Source of the DNA: Streptomyces mutomycini
GTDB lineage: Bacteria; Actinomycetota; Actinomycetes; Streptomycetales; Streptomycetaceae
Reading direction: 5' to 3'
DNA: 36,428 nucleotides
Assembly: GCF_001700505.1 (NCBI RefSeq)
Contig: NZ_MAPV01000080.1
Coordinates: forward strand, 1 to 36,428
The notes under the pieces were generated by a model, which saw only the letters and a list, made by a program, of their open reading frames with translations, searched no databases and had not been told where the DNA came from. The first letter of the stretch is position 1. The number at the start of each line of letters is the position of its first letter. This document shows, in pieces, positions 7,929 to 17,069 of this stretch. Made by a program: the position numbers and the translations under genes.

Positions 7929-8873
7929 TCAGAGCAGCGCGGGCACTTGGGCGGTGAGCGTGCACCGGCCGCCGTCGGCCGGCGCGTCCAGCACCGCGGG
8001 CACGCCGAGCGGGACGGTCAGAGCCGTGGCGCCGTGACCGAAGCCCAGTTCCTCGACCACCGGGATCCCGAGACCACCCAGCCGGTCGGCGAGCACGGCC
8101 CGCACCCCCTCGTACGGTCCGCACTCCTCCCACGAGCCGCACACCACCCCGGACACGCCGTCGAGGGCGCCGGTCCGCAGCAGCCGGGTGAGGATGCCGT
8201 CCAGCCGGTACGGCTCCTCGCCGGTGTCCTCGATCACCAGCAGCCCGCCCCGGGCGGAGGTCCGGGCGTGCGGGGTGCCCGCGTCCGCGGCGAGCAGGCT
8301 CAGGCAGCCGCCGTAGGTGATCCCCCGGGCCGCACCGGGGACCAGCGCGGCCGCGGTGCCCAGGCCCAGCCTCCGCATCGACTCGGGCTCGAACAAGGTG
8401 GACCGCAGGGACTGTTGCGTGGTGGCGTCCTTCAGGAAGACGTCGGTGGCGACCATCGGGCCGTGCAGGGTCGAGAAACCGGCCCGCAGCGCGAACGCCT
8501 CGTGCAGCACGGTGATGTCGCTGTAGCCGACGAACACCTTGGGCCCGGCCGCCCGGATCGCGGGCCAGTCAAGGAGATCGACCATGCGGTGGGCGCCGTA
8601 GCCTCCCCTGGCGCACAGCACCGCGTCCACGGACGGGTCGCACCAGGCGTCCTGGAGGTCCCGGGCGCGGTCCTCGTCCCTGCCCGCGAGGTGGTCCAGA
8701 CCGGGGTGGGTGTCCAGAGCGTGCGGAGCCACCACGGGGTCGAGGTCCCAGGCTCGCAGCAGATCGAGGCCGCGCTCCATCCGCTCGGCGGGCACCGGAC
8801 CGCTGGGGGCGACAACCGCCACCCGTGCCCCCGGGCGCAGCCTGGCCGGACGGACGAGGGGTTCCAGGGTCAC
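7929..8873 (-). CDS. LD-carboxypeptidase family protein (peptidase S66, LdcA/MccF-like)
   Basis: A 314-aa serine peptidase. The N-terminal Rossmann-like part contains VAVVAPSGPVPAERMERGLDLL and CARGGYGAHRMVDLLDW, then the nucleophile Ser118 in VGYSDITVL. The C-terminal part has a Glu region in LLVIEDTGEEPYRLD and the His of GFGHG, giving the Ser-Glu-His triad of S66. Family members cut the L,D bond of murein tetrapeptides during cell-wall recycling or inactivate microcin C-like peptides. The start is GTG at 8871-8873, overlapping the stop of the S9 gene by four bases (GTGA), so the two are translationally coupled. No signal peptide is visible, which points to the cytoplasm. It is the last gene of the peptidase operon. 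Confidence 0.88.
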   Translation of the reverse strand: MTLEPLVRPARLRPGARVAVVAPSGPVPAERMERGLDLLRAWDLDPVVAPHALDTHPGLDHLAGRDEDRARDLQDAWCDPSVDAVLCARGGYGAHRMVDLLDWPAIRAAGPKVFVGYSDITVLHEAFALRAGFSTLHGPMVATDVFLKDATTQQSLRSTLFEPESMRRLGLGTAAALVPGAARGITYGGCLSLLAADAGTPHARTSARGGLLVIEDTGEEPYRLDGILTRLLRTGALDGVSGVVCGSWEECGPYEGVRAVLADRLGGLGIPVVEELGFGHGATALTVPLGVPAVLDAPADGGRCTLTAQVPALL

Positions 8874-10870
8874 TTGGTGAGCCCCAGCCGGGGTACGTCG
8901 GGCCGGTCGATGCCGAACGTCTGCGCGTAGAGCGAGAGTTCGGCCTCCAGCGCGCGCTTCACGGTGTCGGCCCGGCGGAAGCCGTGCGCCTCCCCCTCGA
9001 AGGCGAGGTAGGCGTGCGGGATGCCGCGCCCCTCGATCGCGGTGAGGAAACGCTCGCACTGGACGGGCGGGCAGATCGGGTCGTCGAGCCCCTGGAGCAG
9101 CACGAACGGCGCGGTGAGCCCGTCGGTGTGGTTGACGGGCGAGCGCTCCCGGTAGCGCTCGGGCACCTGGTCGTACGGCCCGACGAGCGATTCCAGGTAC
9201 TGCGATTCGAAGTCGTGCGTCTCGCCGGTGGCCCAGCCCTCCAGGTCGAGGATCGGGTAGCTGATCGCTCCGCAGGCGTACACGTCGGTCTGTGTGAGGG
9301 AGGCGGCGGCGGTCCAGCCCCCGGCACTTCCGCCCCGGATCGCCAGCCTGTCGCGGTCGGCCGAGCCCTCCTCGGCCAGCCCCAGTGCGACGGCCGCGCA
9401 GTCCTCCACGTCGACGACGCCCCACTGTCCGCGGAGCCGTTCGCGGTAGGCGCGGCCGTAGCCGGTCGAGCCGCCGTAGTCGACCTCGGCGACGCCGATG
9501 CCCCGGGACGTGAAGTAGGCGATCTCCAGGTCGAGTACGACCGGGGAACGGCCGGTGGGTCCGCCGTGCGCCCAGATGACGTAGGGAGGCAGCTCGCCGT
9601 CGGGCCCGGTGCGGTCGGGGTGGCGCGGCGGGTACACGTGTGCGTGGATCTCGCGTCCGCCCGGTCCGGCGAAGGTACGGATCTGCGGCTCGGGGTGGTA
9701 GGAGGGGTCGACCGCGTCCCGGTGGGCGACGCCTATGGTCCGGGTGTGCCCCGTGGCGGTGTCCAGCTCCACCACCTCGTACGACGTGTGAGGGCTCGCG
9801 GCGATGCCGACGACCCGGGTGTCCTGCACGGCGAGCGTCTCCGCCCACGCGGTCCAGGGGCCCACGGCGTCGACGAGTTCGCCGGTCTCCGGGTCGAGTA
9901 CGCCCAGTGCGGTGGTGCCCCGGCCGTGGATGACCGCGATCAGGCCGTTGTCCAGGAGCTGGAACCAGCGCAGGCCGATCTTCCACAGCGGCCCGCCGAA
10001 CTCCTCGTTCCGCACGGAGCACAGACGGCTGGTGGGCACGACCGCATCCGCGACGGCGTCGGGCCTGAGCCGCTGCAGCTCCCACCAGCCCCCGACGTCC
10101 GACACGAAGAGCAGTGAGCCGTCCCGGTCCCACTCCACCTGGACGACCGACTCGTCGATGTCACCGACCAGCGGCCGGACCCCGGTGAATTCGCCTTCCG
10201 CGGTGACGTCGGCCATCTTCACGACGGTGCCGTCCCACGGCATCTGCGGGTGGTCCCACGTGATCCAGGCTGCGCGGCGGCCGTCGTGCGACAGCCTGGG
10301 GCCGGTGACGAACCGGTTCCGGTCGTCGGTGAGTTCGCGTACGCCCGTGCGGTCCTCGGCCGCCGATCCGTCCAGGGGGACGGCGGCGATCACCCGCCGC
10401 ACATCGGTGGGCGACTCCCCGGTGAACTCCTCCAGCACGCACCACACCTCGTCCCGCTCGAGGTGCAGCTGCGGCTCCACCCAGCGCAGTCCTCCCCCGA
10501 TGCGGGACACCGGGGTGAGCGGCCACGGCTCGGCGGGGCCGTCCGGGGCGTAGGCGTAGAGCCGCTGATCGGGGAAGTGGACGAAGACGACCAGGGGCCC
10601 GCCCTCCACGCGCGGAGCACCGGCCCACGGCGTTCCGCCGTACTCGATGACGCGGCTGCGGGGGTTCCACGGCTCGGGGAGCACGGAGTGGGTGCTGCCG
10701 TCGGCCCTCCGGCGCACGAGTGCACGCCGGCCGCCCTCGGCGGGACGGGGTTCCGTCCACCACACCTCGTCGCCGACCGTGCCGACGAACTCGGGTCGCC
10801 CGTCGTGCGAGGCGGTGAGCTCCGCGTCGATCGGTGACGGCCATGTGCCGTACGCCTGTGTGGACACCAT
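8870..10870 (-). CDS. S9 family prolyl oligopeptidase / acylaminoacyl-peptidase
   Basis: A 666-aa cytoplasmic peptidase. Residues 1-400 show WD/propeller-like repeats rich in Trp and Asp (for example SHDGRRAAWITWDHP and WDRDGSLLFVSD). The alpha/beta-hydrolase domain follows (PPYVIWAHGGPTG), with Ser515 in RGGSAGGW, Asp596/597 in GLDDPICPP and His629 in GEAHGFR. The propeller restricts substrates to short peptides. The family includes dipeptidyl- and acylaminoacyl-peptidases, and I cannot choose between them. The start is ATG 10870, with a GGGGGAA ribosome site. It lies 78 bases after the M20 gene and overlaps the S66 gene by four bases, so it is part of the same operon. Confidence 0.88.
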   Translation of the reverse strand: MVSTQAYGTWPSPIDAELTASHDGRPEFVGTVGDEVWWTEPRPAEGGRRALVRRRADGSTHSVLPEPWNPRSRVIEYGGTPWAGAPRVEGGPLVVFVHFPDQRLYAYAPDGPAEPWPLTPVSRIGGGLRWVEPQLHLERDEVWCVLEEFTGESPTDVRRVIAAVPLDGSAAEDRTGVRELTDDRNRFVTGPRLSHDGRRAAWITWDHPQMPWDGTVVKMADVTAEGEFTGVRPLVGDIDESVVQVEWDRDGSLLFVSDVGGWWELQRLRPDAVADAVVPTSRLCSVRNEEFGGPLWKIGLRWFQLLDNGLIAVIHGRGTTALGVLDPETGELVDAVGPWTAWAETLAVQDTRVVGIAASPHTSYEVVELDTATGHTRTIGVAHRDAVDPSYHPEPQIRTFAGPGGREIHAHVYPPRHPDRTGPDGELPPYVIWAHGGPTGRSPVVLDLEIAYFTSRGIGVAEVDYGGSTGYGRAYRERLRGQWGVVDVEDCAAVALGLAEEGSADRDRLAIRGGSAGGWTAAASLTQTDVYACGAISYPILDLEGWATGETHDFESQYLESLVGPYDQVPERYRERSPVNHTDGLTAPFVLLQGLDDPICPPVQCERFLTAIEGRGIPHAYLAFEGEAHGFRRADTVKRALEAELSLYAQTFGIDRPDVPRLGLTK

Positions 10871-10948
10871 GGACGGTTCCCCCTCTTCGGTCGGGCAATG
10901 CGGTTGTGCGGCGGCGCCGTTCGCCGTGCCGCCGGGCGGTCCGGTTCG

Positions 10949-12292
10949 TCAGGCGGTCCGCAGGAAGTGGTCCAGGACCCGGACACCGAAGTGCAGCGCG
11001 TCGACGGGGACCCGCTCGTCGACACCGTGGAACAGCGCCTGGTAGTCGAAGCCGACGGGCAGCTTCAGCGGTGAGTAGCCGTAGCCGGTGATCCCGAGGC
11101 GGGAGAACTGCTTGGCGTCCGTGCCGCCGGACATGCAGTAGGGCACGACGTGGGCGTCCGGGTCGAACAGCTCGACGGCCGCGCGCATCTTCGCGAACGT
11201 CGCCGAGTCGACCGGGGCTTCGAGGGGTACCTCGCGGTGCTGGAACTCCCAGTCGACGCCGGAGCCGGTCAGCCGGTCGAGCGTCTCGCGGAACTCGTCC
11301 TCCCCGCCGGGCACCATGCGTCCGTCGATCTGGGCGGTGGCGTGGCCGGGAATCACGTTGACCTTGTAACCGGCGTCGAGCATCGTCGGGTTGGTGCTGT
11401 TGCGCACGGTCGGCTCGACCAGTGCCGCGGCCGGGCCGAGCTTGCCGAGGAGCTCGTCCACGTCGAATCCGGGGGCCTCGGTGTCGACCCGGATGTGGTG
11501 GAGTGCGGCGATCTCGGTGAGCGCGGCGCGCACCGTCGGGGTCAGCCGCACCGGCCACTCGTGGGCACCGATCCGGGCGACGGCGGCGGCGAGCCTGCTG
11601 ACGGCGTTGGCCTTGTTGACCTTGGAGCCGTGGCCGGCCTTGCCCTCGGCGGTCAGCTTCAGCCAGCCCGTTCCGCGCTCGCCCGCGGCGATGGGGTAGA
11701 GCGCCATGCCGGGGCCGGCGTGGAAGGTGAAGGCCCCGGACTCGCTGATGCCCTCCGTGCAGCCGTCGAACAGACCGGGATGCCGGTCGGCGAGGAAACC
11801 GGCGCCGTCGTCGGCGCTCGCCTCCTCGTCGGCCGTGTAGGCGACGACGATGTCGCGGCGCGGCCGCACACCCGCGCGGGCCCAGGCCCGGACCACGGAG
11901 AGGACCATCGCGTCCATGTTCTTCATGTCGATGGCCCCGCGTCCCCACACGACGCCGTCGCGCACCTCTCCGGAGAAGGGGTGCACCGTCCAGTCGGCGG
12001 CCACTGCGGGCACCACGTCGAGGTGACCGTGCACGAGGAGGGCGTCGGCCGACGGGTCGGTGCCCTCGATCCTGGCCACGACGTTCGTCCGCCCCGGGGT
12101 GCGCTCCAGGAGGACGGGCTCCAGCCCGGCACCGGCCAGGCGCTCGGCGACGTACTCGGCGGCCGGGCGCTCGCGGCAGCTGCCGTCGCCGCTGTTGGTC
12201 GTGTCGATGCGGATCAGCTCGGAAGTGAACGTCACCGATTCCGCGAGCGCCTGCTCGTCGACCGGCCCGGTGGGCCTGCTGTCCTCAGCCAT
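10949..12292 (-). CDS. M20 family metallopeptidase (ArgE/DapE/CPG2-like)
   Basis: A 447-aa dizinc exopeptidase. Zinc ligands and catalytic residues read in the usual order: His90 and Asp92 in HGHLDVVP, bridging Asp122 in GRGAIDMK, and Glu156/Glu157 in TADEEASA. The dimerisation lid starts near AEGKAGHGSKV, and a late His lies in the FHGVDERVPVDALHFG region. Members remove C-terminal residues from di- and oligopeptides or deacylate amino acids. ATG 12292 has GGAGG at close spacing inside the preceding gene, and the reading frames overlap by eight bases, so it is coupled to the D-aminopeptidase. Together with S66 it fits stepwise breakdown of short, possibly D-amino-acid-containing peptides (inference). 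Confidence 0.9.
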   Translation of the reverse strand: MAEDSRPTGPVDEQALAESVTFTSELIRIDTTNSGDGSCRERPAAEYVAERLAGAGLEPVLLERTPGRTNVVARIEGTDPSADALLVHGHLDVVPAVAADWTVHPFSGEVRDGVVWGRGAIDMKNMDAMVLSVVRAWARAGVRPRRDIVVAYTADEEASADDGAGFLADRHPGLFDGCTEGISESGAFTFHAGPGMALYPIAAGERGTGWLKLTAEGKAGHGSKVNKANAVSRLAAAVARIGAHEWPVRLTPTVRAALTEIAALHHIRVDTEAPGFDVDELLGKLGPAAALVEPTVRNSTNPTMLDAGYKVNVIPGHATAQIDGRMVPGGEDEFRETLDRLTGSGVDWEFQHREVPLEAPVDSATFAKMRAAVELFDPDAHVVPYCMSGGTDAKQFSRLGITGYGYSPLKLPVGFDYQALFHGVDERVPVDALHFGVRVLDHFLRTA

Positions 12293-13118
12293 ACTGTTCC
12301 TCCACAGCGGCCGACACGATCGTCGTCACCGCCTTGAACGTGCGAATACCTTCGTACATGGTCCCGCTGGTGTAGGCGACGCGCCGCTCGCCGCTCGGCG
12401 CCACGCCGGGGACCACGGTGGCGGCGGCCGCCAGGTGCTCGGCGTCGAACTCCAGTTCCACCGTATACGTGCCGTCTGTCACGGGTTTACGCCGCCCGGC
12501 CAGCGCGGTCGCACCGGCGGCGGCCGCTCGGATGTCGGCGGCGGTACGGGCCGGGGTACGGCACACGGCGGCGTAGCGCGAGACGTAGTCCTTCACGGCG
12601 ACCGTGCGGGCCTCGGGGGCGTAGCCGGCGGCGTCCTCGCAGGTCAGGTCGTCGCCGGTGACCAGGATGACGGGGACGCCGTACTCCGCCGCGACATGGG
12701 CGTTGAGCAGCCCCTCACTGGCGCGGACCCCGTTCAGCCAGACGCCGGTGATGGAGTTGGCGAGGTAGGTGTGGGCGAGCACGCCCTTCGCACCGGCGCC
12801 CGTGTGGTAGCCGATGAACGCCACGGCGTCGACGTCGCCGTGCTGGATGCCCTCGACCATGGAGAGGGACTTGTGCTTGCCGGTGAGCATCTGGACGCGC
12901 TCGTCGAGCCGCTCCAGGAGCAGGTTGCGCATGGTCCAGTGGGCCTCGTTGACGAGGACTTCGTCGGCGCCCCCGTCGTAGAACCCGAGTGCCGCGGCGT
13001 TCACGTCGGAGGTGAAGAACGAACGGCACCGCTCCCACTGCGGCGTGCCGGGCAGCACATCGGCCGGCCACGTCACTCCGGTGGCGCCCTCCATATCGGC
13101 GCTTACGAGGATTTTCAC
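12285..13118 (-). CDS. M55 family D-aminopeptidase (DppA-like)
   Basis: A 277-aa metallopeptidase of the DppA family, which cuts D-Ala-D-Ala and other D-amino-acid N-terminal peptides as a decameric, barrel-shaped self-compartmentalised enzyme. The zinc ligands of Bacillus subtilis DppA are matched almost position for position: Asp8 and Glu10 in SADMEGATG, His60 in VNEAH, and His105 in GYHTGAGAKG. The nucleophile equivalent is His116 in VLAHT. The start is GTG 13118; an AGGA about nine bases upstream is only fair. It is the first gene of a four-peptidase operon (M55-M20-S9-S66). Unlike the Bacillus dpp operon, no oligopeptide transporter accompanies it. Confidence 0.9.
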   Translation of the reverse strand: MKILVSADMEGATGVTWPADVLPGTPQWERCRSFFTSDVNAAALGFYDGGADEVLVNEAHWTMRNLLLERLDERVQMLTGKHKSLSMVEGIQHGDVDAVAFIGYHTGAGAKGVLAHTYLANSITGVWLNGVRASEGLLNAHVAAEYGVPVILVTGDDLTCEDAAGYAPEARTVAVKDYVSRYAAVCRTPARTAADIRAAAAGATALAGRRKPVTDGTYTVELEFDAEHLAAAATVVPGVAPSGERRVAYTSGTMYEGIRTFKAVTTIVSAAVEEQYG

Positions 13119-13236
13119 GGTGCGCGGTCCTGTCGCTGGTCGGTACGCTCCCCCGCCCGTTCCCGGGAAGAGGATCTTCGTGCCGCATCACGGTACGCGC
13201 CGGGACAGCGCCGGACCAGCGCCTCGGTGATCTGTC

Positions 13237-13252
13237 ACTGGTCCAGTCCGGT
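13237..13252. promoter_or_regulatory. Weak DasR-site-like sequence upstream of the peptidase operon
   Basis: ACTGGTCCAGTCCGGT resembles the GntR/DasR responsive element recalled as ACTGGTCTAGACCAGT at 13 of 16 positions, but its own symmetry is imperfect (5 of 8 half-site positions). It lies about 120 bases upstream of the D-aminopeptidase start. DasR links N-acetylglucosamine to cell-wall and chitin metabolism, so the location is suggestive, not proof. Confidence 0.2.
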
Positions 13253-13257
13253 GAAGG

Positions 13258-13288
13258 CGTCCGCCACCGGGCGTCCCGGCGGCGGACG
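13258..13288 (-). terminator. Terminator hairpin downstream of the aldo/keto reductase gene
   Basis: CGTCCGCC (13258-13265) pairs with GGCGGACG (13281-13288). Inside it, CCGGG (13267-13271) pairs with CCCGG (13275-13279) around a CGT loop. It starts 10 bases past the reductase stop at 13298 on the minus strand and precedes the peptidase operon, so it should separate the two units. Confidence 0.65.
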
Positions 13289-13297
13289 GCTCGGGGA

Positions 13298-14299
<1,002 letters not shown>

Positions 14300-14424
14300 A
14301 CGAGCACTCCACGGGGCACGGCACAGCGCAGCCAGGTCTGGCGCGCGGCCCCAAGCCTGACGGAGAACGATCCAGCGGTCCAACAGGAGATTCAGCTGGG
14401 ATTCATCGGTTAAATTGCTCAATC
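14300..14424. promoter_or_regulatory. Divergent promoter region, aldo/keto reductase / LysR
   Basis: This 125-base spacer ends in an unusually AT-rich patch (GATTCATCGGTTAAATTGC and on to the ATG). TAAATT at 14411-14416 is a good -10 candidate only eight bases before the LysR ATG, and no Shine-Dalgarno is present, so the LysR mRNA may be leaderless. The patch also holds short GATT/AATC arms and could carry the LysR binding site controlling both genes. Confidence 0.45.
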
Positions 14425-15321
14425 ATGGAACTGCGTCAGCTGGAGCACTTCGTCGCCGTCGCCGAGGAGCAGCACTTCACCCGCGCGGCCGAGCGTCTGG
14501 CCGTGTCCCAGTCCGGGCTGTCCGCGTCCGTCCGGGCGCTGGAGCAGGAGCTGAGGACGCCTCTGTTCAGCCGCACGACGCGCACGGTCCGGCTCACCGA
14601 GGCGGGGGCGGCCCTGCTGGTGGAGGCGGAGCGGACGCTGGCGGGCGCCAGGGCGGCGCGGGACGCCGTCGATGCCGTACGGGGGCTGCTGCGCGGCACC
14701 CTGACGCTGGGGGTCGAGCAGTGCGTGGCCGGGGTCAGCACGGCGCGGCTGCTCGCGGCCTTCCACCGGGAGCACCCGCACATGGAGATCAGGCTGCGGC
14801 AGGAGGGGACGTCCAGCCTGCTGGAAGGGGTGGCCGGCGGTCGGCTGGACCTCGCGTTCGCCGCGACCGTCAGCCCGCCGGAGTGGCGGGGCGAACTCGT
14901 ACCACTGGCTCGGGAGCCGATGGTCGTCCTGTGCTCCCCCGGCCATCGTTTCGCCCAGGAGGGCGCGCGGGTGGCGTGGGGCGACCTGCGCGGCGAGTCG
15001 TTCATCGACTTCCATCCGGACTGGGGCCCCCGGCGCGCAGCGGACGAGGCGTTCGCCGCGGCCGGCGTCCGCCGCAGCACGGTGGCGCTCGAGGTCAACG
15101 ATGTGCACAGCCTGCTGGAGCTGGTGCACGAGGGCCTCGGGATCGCGGTGGTGCCGCACCACTTCTCCCGCAAACCGGAGGCTCGGGGTCTGGTCGCCGT
15201 CGAACTGGCGGGAGTGCGACGACCCGTCTACGAGAGTGTCGTGGTGCTCCCGCCGGCCCGGGCCATGAGCCCGGGCGCGAAGGCGCTGATGACACTGGTC
15301 CGGGAGGCCCCGCTGCGCTGA
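14425..15321 (+). CDS. LysR-family transcriptional regulator
   Basis: A 298-aa LTTR. The N-terminal winged helix-turn-helix spans residues 1-60 (MELRQLEHFVAVAEEQHF, then RLAVSQSGLSASVRALEQEL, then LFSRTTRTVRLTEAG), followed by a linker helix and a type 2 periplasmic-binding-protein-like sensor domain (TLTLGVEQCVAGV, LDLAFAATVSPPEW, DVHSLLELVHEGLGIAVVP). It probably regulates the divergent aldo/keto reductase, as is usual for LTTRs; the inducer is unknown. ATG 14425 matches the family start exactly and no ribosome site precedes it. It ends 16 bases from the stop of the convergent GH18 gene. Confidence 0.93.
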   Translation: MELRQLEHFVAVAEEQHFTRAAERLAVSQSGLSASVRALEQELRTPLFSRTTRTVRLTEAGAALLVEAERTLAGARAARDAVDAVRGLLRGTLTLGVEQCVAGVSTARLLAAFHREHPHMEIRLRQEGTSSLLEGVAGGRLDLAFAATVSPPEWRGELVPLAREPMVVLCSPGHRFAQEGARVAWGDLRGESFIDFHPDWGPRRAADEAFAAAGVRRSTVALEVNDVHSLLELVHEGLGIAVVPHHFSRKPEARGLVAVELAGVRRPVYESVVVLPPARAMSPGAKALMTLVREAPLR

Positions 15322-15337
15322 TCCGGCCCGCCGGCGC

Positions 15338-16342
15338 TCAGCCGCTCAGCGCTTCGGCGAACGCGCCCGCGTCCTGGTCCACTCCGCTGCAGCTGTCCGA
15401 GGCGGTGGACGTGTCCTCGTCCGCGGCACACTCCCGGTCACGGAAGGCCGCCCACAGGGAGAGCGCGCCAACCCCTTGGCGGGTGGCGAAGGAACGCAGC
15501 GAGACGGCGTCGTCGAGGGTGAAGCTCTCCCCCTCCACGTCGTTGACCCCGATCATCACGGTGATGTGCAGGGCCTTCCACGCCGCGTCCCGCGACAGCC
15601 CGAGCAGGTCCACGAGCTGGTCGTGGGCCGCTCGCGCGGCCTCCTGCGCGTAGTCGCCCATGTCGCCGCTGTGGGAGGTGCTGTAGTTCATCGCCATGAT
15701 GTTCACCGCCGAGAGGCCGACGCCCTGGTCCACCGCGTCCTCCAGGACGGCGGTCCCGGTGTCCTCGAGCCCGCCGGGCATGACGGGCAGCGTGTAGGTG
15801 ACGTCGAGGTCGCGCTCCTCCTGGAGCAGGGCGAGGGCCTCGTTGCGGCGGGTCACGGACGCGGTGTCGGTGAGCGCGTCCCCCTCGATGTCGAAGTCGG
15901 CCTTCGTCGCGCCGACGGCGTCGAGCACTTCCGCGTAGGCGTCGGCCAGTTCCTCCGCGCTGTCGCAGGCCAGCGCCGCCTCGGTGCCCGCGGCACCGCC
16001 GAAGGAAACCTGGATGTCGGCGCCGGTCGCGGTGAGCGCCTCGACGCGGGCCACGACCGCCTCGCTCGTGGCCGCGGTGGTACCGCCCCAGAGGGGGGTG
16101 CAGCCTGACGCGGCGGAGGTGACGAAGGCCAGGTTGTACGTGTCGGGGGACCCCGCACCGTCGGTGCCGGCGGCGGTCGTGGCGCTGACGTACGGCGTGT
16201 AGCCGGTCCGGGCGGCCACCGGCGGGGGCGGCCCGGACGCGTTCGTCTGGTCGGCGACGCCGCCCGCCGAGCAGGCGGAGCAGGCGAGGCCGAGCGCGAT
16301 CAGCCAGGCAAGCGCCGAGGGAACCCGTGTGCGCCTTTGCAT
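15338..16342 (-). CDS. Exported GH18-like glycoside hydrolase (chitinase-like)
   Basis: A 334-aa secreted or lipid-anchored protein. The N-terminus (MQRRTR, then an Ala/Leu core) ends in GLACSACSAGG. The cysteines suggest a lipoprotein, but the box is atypical, so plain secretion is also possible. The GH18 active-site signature DxDxE appears as ADFDIEG, with Glu153 the expected acid. The later strand VNIMAMNYS and the final SLWAAFRDRECA also fit GH18 barrels of the streptomycete chitinase type. Substrate-assisted hydrolysis would need N-acetylated sugars. Start ATG 16342 is preferred over 31 further open codons because it gives the signal peptide; the ribosome site is weak. It is divergent from the matAB-like exopolysaccharide genes, so an acetylglucosamine polymer as substrate is an attractive guess. 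Confidence 0.82.
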   Translation of the reverse strand: MQRRTRVPSALAWLIALGLACSACSAGGVADQTNASGPPPPVAARTGYTPYVSATTAAGTDGAGSPDTYNLAFVTSAASGCTPLWGGTTAATSEAVVARVEALTATGADIQVSFGGAAGTEAALACDSAEELADAYAEVLDAVGATKADFDIEGDALTDTASVTRRNEALALLQEERDLDVTYTLPVMPGGLEDTGTAVLEDAVDQGVGLSAVNIMAMNYSTSHSGDMGDYAQEAARAAHDQLVDLLGLSRDAAWKALHITVMIGVNDVEGESFTLDDAVSLRSFATRQGVGALSLWAAFRDRECAADEDTSTASDSCSGVDQDAGAFAEALSG

Positions 16343-16634
16343 GACGTATCTGCACCTGCTCTCGGAGAGTCGCCCGGAACGGCAGCCGGTGCTGCCGGGA
16401 CCCCTTGAACCTCTCACACCACGAGCCCGCGACAAGACACAGGGAACTCATGGGAGAGGGCCGGAAACGGTCGCCGCATCCTGCCAACTCCCTTGCTGGG
16501 GGGCTTCGAGCGGCTCGGAGCGTGCGGGACGCATCCGGCGCGCTCTCAGCGGTCCGACAGGTTCGGGCCCGTTTCACAGGTCGCGGCCAGGAAAGCCGCA
16601 GACTTCGCACAAGGAATTTCGCCACCATGCGCAC
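16343..16634. other. 292-base intergenic region between GH18 and matA-like genes
   Basis: This is a divergent promoter region with no supported gene. A hairpin lies at 16380-16397: CGGCAGC and GCTGCCG arms with a CGGT loop, 38 bases upstream of the GH18 start, where it could be an operator. AAGGAA at 16612-16617 is purine-rich but far from the chosen matA start at 16635. I saw no riboswitch or RNA gene. Confidence 0.5.
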
Positions 16635-17069
16635 ATGCAATCCGACCCCGTCATCGAAAAAGACCCGGCGCCTCGCGGCCGACGCCGGGCACACGCCTCC
16701 CCGGCCCGGTCGGCCGGGCGTCGCCGCGCGGCCGTGCGGCCCCAGGAGGGGCCCGTCTTCGTGGACAGCTCCGGGCGCCGGGCCAGGCTGCTGCGCCGCG
16801 CCGGCGTGCTGCTGGGCACCGTGTGCGTCGGCTACGCCGCCGTACTGGGGCTCGCCTTCATGGGCGGCGTCTCCTTGACGCCCTCCCAGCTGCTCCCCTT
16901 CGAAGGCGGCCCGGCCGCGGAGGCCGGTCCGGGCGGCCGGATACAGCCCGGCTACGGCATCCCGCCGGTGGGCACCGCGCCTCCGAGCGGCGTACCGACG
17001 CCACCGGTGGCGGGCGGGGCGACACCGACCGGCCGGGCGACGGCGTCGGCCTCGGGCGGGGCGAACTGA
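16635..17069 (+). CDS. matA: MatA-like small membrane protein
   Basis: A 144-aa protein with an Arg/Pro-rich cytoplasmic N-terminus (residues 1-55), one membrane helix (about 56-79) and a Gly/Pro/Thr-rich tail outside the cell (81-144). There is no catalytic motif. It overlaps the next gene by one base (TGATG), so it is co-translated with the deacetylase/glycosyltransferase. This arrangement is that of matA-matB, recalled from S. coelicolor and S. lividans, where the pair makes the poly-beta-1,6-N-acetylglucosamine that sticks hyphae into pellets. The symbol rests on gene order and architecture, because the protein itself is low in complexity. The start at ATG 16635 is uncertain: the only good purine stretch is about 18 bases upstream, and no alternative in-frame start lies nearer. 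Confidence 0.62.
   Translation: MQSDPVIEKDPAPRGRRRAHASPARSAGRRRAAVRPQEGPVFVDSSGRRARLLRRAGVLLGTVCVGYAAVLGLAFMGGVSLTPSQLLPFEGGPAAEAGPGGRIQPGYGIPPVGTAPPSGVPTPPVAGGATPTGRATASASGGAN

Noticed and set aside
16493..17068. N-terminal extension of the MatB-like protein
   Set aside because: The frame is open upstream but overlaps the matA-like gene and has Arg-rich shadow composition. ATG 17069 with the TGATG overlap is a better start.
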